NCBI GenBank assembly: GCA_039026555.1
Contig: JBCCMB010000164.1
Coordinates: 1 to 5,745, forward strand
Source of the DNA: JBCCMB01 sp039026555
GTDB lineage: Bacteria; Pseudomonadota; Alphaproteobacteria; Caulobacterales; Hyphomonadaceae
Reading direction: 5' to 3'
DNA: 5,745 bases
This document shows, piece after piece, positions 1 through 5,745 of this stretch (positions within the stretch are counted from its first letter, which is position 1; each line of letters starts with the position of its first letter). The notes under the pieces are model-generated. The model saw only the letters and a list, made by a program, of their open reading frames with translations. It had not been told where the DNA came from and ran no database searches. The translations under genes and the position numbers were made by a program.

Positions 1-224
1 AATTTTTCGCCATAGCGCGACGCCATAACGGCGATGGTTTCATCCGTGGCGAGCACCGCGCCATGACCGGCGCGCGCATGATCGGCGTGACCATGCGTCA
101 CCACAGCCCGGTCCACGGCGCGAACAGGGTCGATGTAAAAATCACCTGGCGGGCAATAAAGCCCTTTCGGCGTTGGGCGCAGAACTTGGCTGGGCGCAAC
201 CACGCTAAGGCGTTGCAAGAACAT
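1..224 (-). CDS. Ligase-associated DNA damage response exonuclease, MBL fold (partial, cut by left edge)
   Basis: Reading the minus strand from an ATG at 222-224 gives an open frame of 74 complete codons running off the window edge. The translation has the N-terminal signature of the ligase-associated exonuclease family: LRPTPKGLYC (about residues 15-24), then GDFYIDP (27-33), then the metallo-beta-lactamase motif HGHADH (44-49, bases 78-95), whose His and Asp residues bind the catalytic metals. Family members are nucleases encoded with an ATP-dependent DNA ligase and an Lhr-Core helicase; that helicase is present at 1749-4235 on the other strand. The ATG start overlaps the end of the upstream carbonic anhydrase-like gene by 20 bases in a different frame. 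A GTG at 201-203, one base after that gene's stop, is an equally plausible start. Neither has a clear Shine-Dalgarno, so translational coupling is likely. Roughly the first quarter of the protein is visible. Family assignment is confident; the exact start is not. Confidence 0.88.
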   Translation of the reverse strand, partial: MFLQRLSVVAPSQVLRPTPKGLYCPPGDFYIDPVRAVDRAVVTHGHADHARAGHGAVLATDETIAVMASRYGEK

Positions 225-957
225 AGCGGCGATGCCGCGGTTGCACCGGACGCGCATTGTTTGGAAAGAGCGACGCGAATGCATTCATCTGGGCGCGAGA
301 CGCCTCGATTGGCGTTTGCGCCACAGTCCACGCGACAATTTCCGAACAGGGCGGCGTCGTTAGTGAGCCGGCGTAATGAAAGGACGCGTTGTCGAAGGGC
401 AGAAAGTCCGCTGGATCGATTTTGAACGAAACCGCCGCTGCGCCCTCAACGCCGGGCGCCGTCGTCCAAATGGGGTTCAGCGCGGGGTGCTCGTCGCCCT
501 CTTCGACCAAAACGGCGAGAATGGCCAATGTCCCGTCTGCGGCTGCGTGAACGAATTGCACTTCCATCGGATAGGCTTCGCCGTTCAGCGTGTGCTCGGA
601 CATATGGCGGAAATGAAAATGGCGGAGCTCGTAGAATTTGCCGTCCAAGCGCAGCCCACCCGCATTAGAAACCTTGACCTGAAGGGTGTGGCCGTTGTTG
701 ACGACTTCGCCGCCCTGGACGGCGTTCCAGCTCAGCGCGGGGCCGGAGATAAAGGCTGGTGTCGCGCCGTTTAAATCAATCGGTGATTGTTCTTTGCCCG
801 CGCCGCAAGTCTCGTAGGCCGGGCTTAGATCGCCCCAATACTCCGGGCCGCTATCGCCTTCATAGGACCAACTCATATTTTGCGGTTCCGCCGTTCCAGA
901 TGCGCAGGCTGTTAAAGCGATGCATGCAATGCCGAGCGCTAATTGTTTAGGTCTCAT
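205..957 (-). CDS. Alpha-carbonic anhydrase-like lipoprotein lacking two zinc ligands (probable pseudoenzyme)
   Basis: This is a 250-residue protein of the alpha-carbonic anhydrase family, whose active members interconvert CO2 and bicarbonate in the bacterial periplasm. Residues 1-18 form a lipoprotein signal with lipobox LTAC (Cys18). Ala at +2 suggests outer-membrane sorting. Family signatures are all present: CGAGKEQSPID (51-61), VNNGHTLQV (86-94, proton-shuttle His90 = human His64), SEH (120-122, Glu121 = Glu106), GSLTTPPCSE (197-206, Thr200 = Thr199) and RPVQP (236-240). Cys51 and Cys204 match the disulfide of secreted bacterial enzymes. The zinc site is odd. Where the family has QFHFHxPSEH, this protein has HFHFRHMSEH (113-122), so His94 is kept as His115 but His96 is Arg117. 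The third ligand, normally in ExHxVH, is Gln134 in MEVQFVH. The frame is intact on both sides. Classical zinc binding and CO2 hydration are therefore unlikely, though a rewired metal site using His113, His115 or His118 cannot be excluded. Probably co-transcribed with the genes at 991-1671 and 1-224. Confidence 0.92.
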   Translation of the reverse strand: MRPKQLALGIACIALTACASGTAEPQNMSWSYEGDSGPEYWGDLSPAYETCGAGKEQSPIDLNGATPAFISGPALSWNAVQGGEVVNNGHTLQVKVSNAGGLRLDGKFYELRHFHFRHMSEHTLNGEAYPMEVQFVHAAADGTLAILAVLVEEGDEHPALNPIWTTAPGVEGAAAVSFKIDPADFLPFDNASFHYAGSLTTPPCSEIVAWTVAQTPIEASRAQMNAFASLFPNNARPVQPRHRRYVLATP

Positions 958-963
958 CCAGCT

Positions 964-968
964 CTCCT
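964..968 (-). promoter_or_regulatory. Ribosome binding site of the carbonic anhydrase-like gene
   Basis: AGGAG on the minus strand lies 6 bases before the ATG at 955-957. It supports that start and sits within the 33-base gap after the upstream gene, as expected for a co-transcribed pair. Confidence 0.75.
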
Positions 969-990
969 AGAAACCGCAAGCTGCTGCGCA

Positions 991-1671
991 CTATCTAAGA
1001 TTCTCAAACCTCTGAACAATGGATTCCGAAAACGCTTGCCCCATTGCATTGCCGCGGATTTTCGTCGAGACGCTTGAAATGTAAGGCCGGCCGTTTGGGG
1101 CGTCGTCGCACGCGCCTGTCACTTCAAACTCATTTATCTTGGCAATAATCGCCGGCTTGTAAGGTTCTGGCAGATAGTATCGAAAGCCCTTGGCGCGACG
1201 CGTTGCTTTGTCGATTGTGAGCTCGGCTTGTAAGTGTTTGAACATTTTTCGCTCGCGTTCTTCCGCGTCTTCATTCGGTTTGGGCTTAAACTCAAACACG
1301 GCGATTTGCGCGGTGTCTTTTGCGAGGTTCACGGAATCTGCAATCATCTCTCCAAGCGTATCGCACCATCCAATTCCGTCGACATCCGAAGAGATATCTT
1401 CTTTGACGTCTTGACCGGTGTCCTCGTCAGGCGCGCTCAATATCGAGACTTGCGCGCCGGGCTCCGCTTTGGGGTCGATGGCGACGCGGATTGGCGCTGC
1501 CGCATCCTCGCCGCTAAATTCTAACACCATGTCGTAAGCATAATTCGGGTCGTCATCGGTGTTGGACACCGCCTCCTTCAAAAGGTCCGGCCATTCGGAT
1601 GGATCGGCGGCCGCATTCAGCGAAACGAGCAGAAGACCTAAGAGGAGGGCGGAGATATGGCGGGCCTGCAT
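991..1671 (-). CDS. Exported protein of unknown function, 226 aa
   Basis: I do not recognise a named family. The product starts with a clear Sec signal peptide: a short Arg/His n-region, a Leu-rich core at about residues 8-18, and a likely cleavage after the Ala run near Ala22. The mature part of about 204 residues is acidic in its first half, has a charged segment rich in Glu, Arg and Lys (132-146) that probably forms a helix, then a stretch of likely beta strands (149-206). Two cysteines, Cys103 and Cys188, could form a disulfide in the periplasm. There is no lipobox and no transmembrane segment after the signal. Its stop is 33 bases before the start of the carbonic anhydrase-like lipoprotein gene on the same strand, so the two are likely made together and both go to the envelope. 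A weak AGGA lies about 10 bases before the ATG. A LolA-like beta fold is conceivable from the strand-rich C-terminal half, but this is a guess. Confidence 0.85.
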   Translation of the reverse strand: MQARHISALLLGLLLVSLNAAADPSEWPDLLKEAVSNTDDDPNYAYDMVLEFSGEDAAAPIRVAIDPKAEPGAQVSILSAPDEDTGQDVKEDISSDVDGIGWCDTLGEMIADSVNLAKDTAQIAVFEFKPKPNEDAEERERKMFKHLQAELTIDKATRRAKGFRYYLPEPYKPAIIAKINEFEVTGACDDAPNGRPYISSVSTKIRGNAMGQAFSESIVQRFENLR

Positions 1672-1708
1672 GATTGGACTATCCTGTTTTTACGCTCCGA
1701 ACAGAGCC

Positions 1709-1738
1709 ATATTGCCGCAGAGTTTTTGCTGCGTACAA
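1709..1738 (-). promoter_or_regulatory. Candidate sigma-70 promoter for the leftward operon
   Basis: In the 77-base divergent gap, the minus strand carries TTGTAC (1733-1738) and CAATAT (1709-1714) separated by 18 bases. These resemble -35 and -10 boxes and would start transcription near 1702, about 30 bases before the ATG at 1669-1671. The rightward helicase promoter must lie in or near the same gap, but I could not pick a convincing pair for it. The match is moderate and based on consensus only. Confidence 0.3.
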
Positions 1739-1744
1739 GGAAAG
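1737..1744 (+). promoter_or_regulatory. Ribosome binding site deciding the helicase start
   Basis: AAGGAAAG, with its AAGGA core 7 bases before the ATG at 1749-1751, favours this start over an in-frame TTG at 1674. The TTG would add 25 residues with no resemblance to the family and no upstream Shine-Dalgarno sequence. Confidence 0.75.
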
Positions 1745-1748
1745 TCTG

Positions 1749-4235
1749 ATGGCTGACGCAGTTGCGCCCTCCCACCTATCCGACGCGCTTCTTCCGCCGG
1801 TGTTTGCCGATTGGTTCGCGTCCCGTGAATGGACGCCGAGAGCGCATCAATTGGGCTTACTGGCGGCCGCGCGCGCGGGGAAAAGCGCACTCGTGATCGC
1901 GCCTACCGGCGGCGGAAAAACCCTGGCCGGGTTTTTACCGAGTCTCATTGATTTGGCGGATAGGGGATCGGGTCGCGGCCTGCACACGCTTTACGTGTCG
2001 CCGCTAAAAGCGCTAGCGACGGATGTGGCGCGCAATCTCCAAGCACCGGTTGAGGAGATGAAGCTCAACGTCTCCATTGAGGCGCGCACCGGGGATACGC
2101 CGCCGCATAAACGCCGGCGCCAGCGCGTGCATCCGCCTGACATCTTGCTGACCACGCCGGAGCAAATCGCGCTGTTGATCGCATCCGAGCACGCCGATGT
2201 TTTCTTCCGCGATTTGAAGGCGGTGATCGTCGACGAGATACACTCCATTGCGCCTTCCAAGCGGGGGGATCTCTTGGCGTTGGGGCTCGCGACGCTCAAA
2301 ACCTGGGCGCCTGACGTGCGGCTCGCCGGTTTATCGGCGACGGTTCGCGATCCGGACGATCTAGCGCGTTGGCTCAGCCCGCAGGCTGAAATCGTTCAGA
2401 TGACCGGCGGCGCGGAAGCCCGCTTGGAGGTGCTGGACAGCGATCAACGCATCCCCTGGTCGGGCCATTCCGGGCGGCATGCCGTGGGCGAGGTCTATGA
2501 GAGGATCAAACGTGCGAAGACGGCCTTGGTCTTCGTGAATACGCGCTCGCAAGCGGAGCTGATGTTTCAAGAGCTCTGGCGCGTCAATGATGATGGGCTC
2601 GCCATTGCTCTTCACCATGGATCCCTGGATGTCGCGCAGCGCCGCAGGGTGGAGCGCGCGATGGCGGACGGCGCGCTTAACGCCGTGGTTTGCACATCCA
2701 CTTTGGATCTTGGCATTGATTGGGGCGACGTTGACCTTGTCGTCCAGATGGGCGCGCCGAAAGGTTCTTCACGCTTGGTGCAACGCATAGGGCGGGCCAA
2801 TCATAGGTTGGACGATCCTTCCCATGCGCTTTTAGCGCCGACCAATCGATTTGAAGTCTTGGAATGCCGGGCGGCTGTGGAGGCCGTCGCCGAAATGGCG
2901 CTGGATGGCCCCGAACCGAGAGCGGGCGCTTGGGATGTGCTCGCGCAACACATTATGGGCCGCGCCTGCGGTGCGGGGTTCGACCCTTTAGCGCTGTTTG
3001 AAGAAGTGCGGGACACGGCGCCTTACGCCGATCTGGAGTGGGAGACCTTCGAACGCCTTGTCGATTTCGTTGCGACCGGGGGATATGCGCTCAACACCTA
3101 TGATCGGTTCAAACGCATTGTGAAAGATCGCAAGACCGGATTGTGGCGCGCCCGATCCGCAGAATTTGCTCAGCGCCACCGTCTGAATGTCGGCGCGATC
3201 GTCGAGGCGCCGCAATTGCGCGTACGGCTGACCACGCCAAGGCGGAACGCGGCGGGCGAGGCCAAGCGGGCCGGTGGCCGCGCCGGCCGCGTTTTGGGCG
3301 AGGTGGAGGAGTATTTCATCTCGACGCTCTCGCCTGGCGATACTTTTTTGTTCTCTGGCGAAGTGCTGCGTTTTGAAGGATTGTCCGAGACGGATGTTTT
3401 GGTGACGCGGTCGAATGAGGGCGACCCAGCGATCCCGTCCTATAATGGCGGGAAGTTTCCCTTATCGACGTTCTTGGCGGAGCGGGTGCGGCGCAATCTG
3501 CATGATCCGGAGCATTGGCCTTCGCTGCCAGAACAGGTGCGTGAGTGGATTGAGGTGCAGCGGAAGCGCTCCCTCATTCCGGCGCCGGATGAATTGCTGG
3601 TGGAGACCTTCCCACGCGGCGGCAAATTTTATCTCGTCGCCTATCCGTTCGAGGGGCGATTGGCGCACCAGACATTGGGCATGTTGTTGACGCGGCGGTT
3701 AGAGCGCGCCGGCAAACAACCGCTTGGTTTTGTCGCGTCCGAATATGCGCTGTCCGTTTGGAGCCTAGAGCCGATGGAGGATTTGGATCTTTCCGACCTG
3801 TTCCATCAAGACATGCTGGGCGACGATTTGGAGGCCTGGCTGGATGAAAGCGCCATGATGAAGCGCACCTTCCGCAATTGCGCGCTTATCTCCGGCCTGA
3901 TCGAGCGTCGCCATCCGGGACAAGAGAAAACTGGCCGGCAAGTCACCTTCTCAACCGATCTTATTTACGACGTGCTGCGCTCGCATGAGCCTGATCACAT
4001 TTTGCTGCAGACGGCGCGTCAGGATGCGGGGACGGGTCTGTTGGATATTCGCCGGCTGGGCGATGCGCTTGCGCGGATCAAAGGCAAGATCGTGCATCAA
4101 AAACTCGCGCGCATTTCGCCTTTTGCAGTTCCCGTCATGTTGGAGATTGGCAAGGAGCCGGTCTTTGGCGGCGACGCGTCCGAAGCCATTCTGCGGGAGG
4201 CCGAAGACGATCTTATTCGGGACGCCATGGCGTAG
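1749..4235 (+). CDS. Ligase-associated DNA damage response DEXH-box helicase (Lhr-Core)
   Basis: This is an 828-residue superfamily 2 helicase of the Lhr-Core type. Family members are ATP-driven 3'-to-5' translocases that unwind duplexes in DNA repair. Motifs in order, numbered from the ATG at 1749: TPRAHQ (29-34, Q-like motif), APTGGGKT (51-58, Walker A), SPLKALATD (84-92, motif Ia), TTPE (135-138, Ib), DEIH (162-165, Walker B), SAT (196-198, motif III), ALVFVNTRSQAE (259-270, motif IV), TSTLDLGIDWG (316-326, motif V) and QRIGRANHR (345-353, motif VI). The rest forms the winged-helix and C-terminal beta-barrel region typical of Lhr, including LGEVEEYF (516-523) and GDTFLFSGEVLRFEG (530-544). 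Length matches the short ligase-associated subfamily, not the roughly 1500-residue Lhr of E. coli. All catalytic motifs look intact. It is transcribed away from the exonuclease of the same repair set (1-224). The ligase and PdeM are not in the window. Confidence 0.95.
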   Translation: MADAVAPSHLSDALLPPVFADWFASREWTPRAHQLGLLAAARAGKSALVIAPTGGGKTLAGFLPSLIDLADRGSGRGLHTLYVSPLKALATDVARNLQAPVEEMKLNVSIEARTGDTPPHKRRRQRVHPPDILLTTPEQIALLIASEHADVFFRDLKAVIVDEIHSIAPSKRGDLLALGLATLKTWAPDVRLAGLSATVRDPDDLARWLSPQAEIVQMTGGAEARLEVLDSDQRIPWSGHSGRHAVGEVYERIKRAKTALVFVNTRSQAELMFQELWRVNDDGLAIALHHGSLDVAQRRRVERAMADGALNAVVCTSTLDLGIDWGDVDLVVQMGAPKGSSRLVQRIGRANHRLDDPSHALLAPTNRFEVLECRAAVEAVAEMALDGPEPRAGAWDVLAQHIMGRACGAGFDPLALFEEVRDTAPYADLEWETFERLVDFVATGGYALNTYDRFKRIVKDRKTGLWRARSAEFAQRHRLNVGAIVEAPQLRVRLTTPRRNAAGEAKRAGGRAGRVLGEVEEYFISTLSPGDTFLFSGEVLRFEGLSETDVLVTRSNEGDPAIPSYNGGKFPLSTFLAERVRRNLHDPEHWPSLPEQVREWIEVQRKRSLIPAPDELLVETFPRGGKFYLVAYPFEGRLAHQTLGMLLTRRLERAGKQPLGFVASEYALSVWSLEPMEDLDLSDLFHQDMLGDDLEAWLDESAMMKRTFRNCALISGLIERRHPGQEKTGRQVTFSTDLIYDVLRSHEPDHILLQTARQDAGTGLLDIRRLGDALARIKGKIVHQKLARISPFAVPVMLEIGKEPVFGGDASEAILREAEDDLIRDAMA

Positions 4236-4254
4236 CGTCGATAGGCGGTTTTGA

Positions 4255-4284
4255 AGACGCAAATGAGATTCGCTCATTGCGTTT
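4255..4284 (+). terminator. Candidate terminator after the helicase
   Basis: An imperfect hairpin starts 20 bases after the helicase stop. Bases 4257-4267 pair with 4273-4282, giving 10 pairs with one bulged A and the loop ATTCG; A4255 and G4256 can add weak pairs. Only a short T run follows, before a G/C stretch, so termination may be inefficient and some transcription could continue into the small downstream gene. Confidence 0.45.
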
Positions 4285-4345
4285 GGGCCCTCGCGCGTTA
4301 ACCATGTCGCGCCGCCGGGACAAAGCGGTGATAGATGTCTCTGAT

Positions 4346-4352
4346 GGGAGGG
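4346..4352 (+). promoter_or_regulatory. Ribosome binding site of the small exported protein
   Basis: GGGAGGG lies 6 bases before the ATG at 4359-4361. It falls inside the longer frame that could begin at 4335, so it argues that the ATG at 4359 is the real start. Confidence 0.8.
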
Positions 4353-4358
4353 TTTACC

Positions 4359-4682
4359 ATGAAGTTTGCTGCACTGATCGCCGCTTCGGCGTTGATGGCG
4401 GCGCCGGCGATGGCGGGCGTGGCGACCATTGAATTTGCGAATGACGACGGAAACACCAGTACATGGACGTTTAACGACGAAACCATGATGGCGACGGCTG
4501 ACGGTGTCGACGCGGGCGCCTACACTTGGGATGAAGCGGCCGCTACGCTTTGCGGAGCGACGCCGGACGGTGAAGTTTGCGCAACGTTCGACGATCCGAA
4601 ATCTGAAGTCGGCCATTCTTCGACTTACACGCTTTCTACGGGTGGGGGCGGCACCGCAACGATCAAGGCGCTCGAAGAATAG
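4359..4682 (+). CDS. Small exported two-cysteine protein of unknown function, 107 aa
   Basis: The ATG at 4359 is chosen because a strong Shine-Dalgarno precedes it and the product then opens directly with a Sec signal peptide: MK, an Ala/Leu-rich core, and APAMA with likely cleavage after Ala19. The mature protein of about 88 residues is acidic and Thr/Gly-rich, with no membrane segment. It looks made of short beta strands separated by Asp/Gly turns (TWTFND 35-40, AYTWDE 54-59, ATF 75-77, TYTLS 89-93, TATIKAL 99-105). Cys65 and Cys74, nine residues apart in a hairpin-like segment, probably form a disulfide. Alphaproteobacteria carry many small periplasmic proteins of this general build, but I know no function for them. 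It lies between the helicase and a strong terminator and may have its own promoter in 4285-4345. Nothing ties it to DNA repair apart from position. Confidence 0.85.
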   Translation: MKFAALIAASALMAAPAMAGVATIEFANDDGNTSTWTFNDETMMATADGVDAGAYTWDEAAATLCGATPDGEVCATFDDPKSEVGHSSTYTLSTGGGGTATIKALEE

Positions 4683-4705
4683 GATCTCGACGTATTACGA
4701 TAAAG

Positions 4706-4739
4706 ACGCCGGTTCTTAAATTGGAGCCGGCGTTTCTTT
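4706..4739. terminator. Strong intrinsic terminator, probably bidirectional, between convergent genes
   Basis: Bases 4706-4715 pair with 4724-4733 to give a 10-pair, GC-rich stem (one G-T pair) with an 8-base loop, followed by TTTCTTT on the plus strand. It lies 23 bases after the stop of the small exported protein. On the minus strand the stem begins only a few bases beyond the purD stop and is followed by CTTTAT, so it can serve both converging genes. The plus-strand T run overlaps the last purD codons. Confidence 0.85.
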
Positions 4740-5745
4740 AGGCCCGGCCTAGGGCTCGCCAGGCGATATCACGCCGGCAAAAACCGTCCGGCCAATCGAT
4801 TTCATCAACGGCTTTATAGGCGCGCTCAACCGCGTGCGTGATCGTGTCGCCCGTCGCAGTGACGCCTAGGACGCGGCCGCCGCTGGCCACGACGGCGCCA
4901 TTGCGTTCGGCGGTGCCGGCGTGAAAGACCGTGACGTCGCCTAAGGCTTCCGCGTCGTCGAGGCCGTTGATCACTGAACCCTTCTCATAGCCGCCTGGAT
5001 AGCCGTTCGCGGCCATGACGACGCAGACCGCCGGGTCCTCAAACCGTTTAGGACGTCGGCAGGCGGCCAAGCCTCCGGCCGCGCACGCCAGCAGATGGGG
5101 GATGATGTCGTCTTTTAAGCGCGCCATAATCACTTGGCATTCCGGATCGCCAAAGCGGACATTGAATTCCACAACACGCGGATCGCCGGCGTCAGAGATC
5201 ATCAGCCCGACATAAAGCACGCCTTGGAACGGCGCGCCTTCCGCCGCCATTCCACGCACGGTCGGGACGACAATCTCGTCCATCACGCGTTGTTGCATGT
5301 CGGGATCCAAAATCGGCGCCGGCGAATAGGCGCCCATCCCTCCTGTATTCGGACCGGTATCGCCTTCGCCGACACGCTTGTGATCCTGCGCGCCTGCTAG
5401 CGGGATCGCCGTGTCGCCATCGCAGAGCGCGAAGAAACTGGCCTCTTCGCCGGGCATAAATTCTTCAACGACCAATTCAGCTGATGCGTCGCCGAATTTG
5501 CCCGACAGCATGGCGTCGATCTCGGCTTCCGCCTCCGCGCGCGTCGGGGCGATGACAACGCCCTTGCCGGCCGCTAAGCCATCCGCTTTGAGCACATAGG
5601 GGGGATCGAAATGCGCCAGATAGGCTTTCGCCTCCGATGCGTTCGTGAAGCGGCCATACGCGGCGGTGGGGATTTTATATTTCGCCATCAGATCCTTAGC
5701 GAAGCCCTTTGAACTTTCCAGCTGCGCCGCCTTCGCCGAAGGCCC
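4738..5745 (-). CDS. purD: Phosphoribosylamine-glycine ligase (GAR synthetase), N-terminus beyond right edge
   Basis: PurD joins glycine to 5-phosphoribosylamine with ATP to form glycinamide ribonucleotide, the second step of de novo purine synthesis, in the cytosol. The frame is open to the window edge, so the visible 335 residues lack roughly the first 90 of a protein that is usually near 425 residues; the ATG at 5686-5688 is internal. The visible part opens with GPSAKAAQLESSK, a segment before the ATP-grasp domain. Numbering from that internal Met, ATP-grasp motifs follow: KADGLAAGKG (34-43, nucleotide-binding loop), VVEEFMPGEEAS (73-84), DHKRVGEGDTGPNTGGMGAY (102-121, substrate loop) and VEFNVRFGDPE (173-183), whose Glu174 and Asn176 are metal ligands. 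The C-terminal domain is complete, ending in the RRDIAWRAL segment. All visible key residues are present. It converges on the small exported protein gene with the hairpin at 4706-4739 between them. Confidence 0.97.
   Translation of the reverse strand, partial: GPSAKAAQLESSKGFAKDLMAKYKIPTAAYGRFTNASEAKAYLAHFDPPYVLKADGLAAGKGVVIAPTRAEAEAEIDAMLSGKFGDASAELVVEEFMPGEEASFFALCDGDTAIPLAGAQDHKRVGEGDTGPNTGGMGAYSPAPILDPDMQQRVMDEIVVPTVRGMAAEGAPFQGVLYVGLMISDAGDPRVVEFNVRFGDPECQVIMARLKDDIIPHLLACAAGGLAACRRPKRFEDPAVCVVMAANGYPGGYEKGSVINGLDDAEALGDVTVFHAGTAERNGAVVASGGRVLGVTATGDTITHAVERAYKAVDEIDWPDGFCRRDIAWRALGRA

Noticed and set aside
98..331. A minus-strand open frame of 77 codons spanning the end of the carbonic anhydrase-like gene and the exonuclease start.
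   Set aside because: It is a third frame overlapping two recognisable genes; its translation matches nothing, while the neighbouring frame gives the exonuclease motifs.
540..640. A frameshift or local sequencing error as the cause of the altered zinc site.
   Set aside because: Reading frame and conserved residues are intact immediately before, between and after the changed positions. Two separate ligand substitutions plus a change at the Gln92 position are hard to explain by one error, although base-call errors cannot be fully excluded without reads.
376..774. A plus-strand open frame of 132 codons across the carbonic anhydrase-like gene.
   Set aside because: It is the complement of a gene with clear family motifs; it has no recognisable features of its own.
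1674..1748. A TTG start adding 25 residues to the helicase.
   Set aside because: No ribosome binding site precedes it and the extra residues do not look like the family. The ATG at 1749 has AAGGA at ideal spacing.
4335..4358. An earlier ATG (4335) for the small exported protein.
   Set aside because: It would put eight residues before a typical signal peptide and place the strong GGGAGGG inside the coding region. The ATG at 4359 fits better.
3951..4616. A long minus-strand open frame of 221 codons opposite the helicase end and the small exported gene.
   Set aside because: It is antisense to conserved helicase sequence and to a well-formed signal-peptide gene. The product is Arg/His-rich without any family feature, as expected of a shadow frame in GC-rich DNA.
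5686..5688. The ATG at 5686-5688 as the start of PurD.
   Set aside because: The frame stays open to the window edge and the 19 upstream codons encode conserved PurD sequence, so the gene continues beyond the window.

Overview
The window reads as chromosomal DNA of a GC-rich alphaproteobacterium. PurD, the ligase-associated helicase/exonuclease pair and the Ala-rich signal peptides are of the kind seen in Caulobacterales, Hyphomonadaceae or Parvularculaceae. That placement is an impression from protein style, not a phylogeny. I see no mobile element, tRNA, rRNA or CRISPR array. Coding density is high, with gene-free stretches of at most about 125 bases.

Layout. Left edge to 1671, minus strand: three genes read leftwards as a probable operon. 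First is an exported protein of unknown function (991-1671). Second is an alpha-carbonic-anhydrase-fold lipoprotein (205-957). Third is the N-terminal part of a metallo-beta-lactamase-fold 'ligase-associated DNA damage response exonuclease' (224 down to the window edge), which is easy to miss because it is cut off. A 77-base divergent intergenic region follows. From 1749 to 4235, plus strand, lies a complete Lhr-Core type 'ligase-associated' DEXH-box helicase. After a candidate terminator comes a small exported two-cysteine protein (4359-4682, plus). A strong hairpin (4706-4739) then separates it from convergent purD (4738 to the right edge, minus, N-terminus missing).

How the genes fit together. 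The helicase and the exonuclease belong to a known bacterial DNA-repair gene set: Lhr-Core helicase, MBL-fold exonuclease, ATP-dependent ligase and the phosphoesterase PdeM. Here the two visible members are divergent, and two genes for exported proteins sit between them. The ligase may lie beyond the left edge. No PdeM gene is visible. PurD is an ordinary purine-biosynthesis neighbour.

The most unusual point is the carbonic anhydrase homologue. It keeps the fold signatures, the lipoprotein signal, the proton-shuttle His, the gatekeeper Thr-Glu pair and the disulfide cysteines. However, two of its three zinc-binding histidines are replaced (His96 to Arg, His119 to Gln in human CA II numbering). 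It is therefore predicted to be a bacterial carbonic-anhydrase pseudoenzyme or a protein with a rewired metal site.
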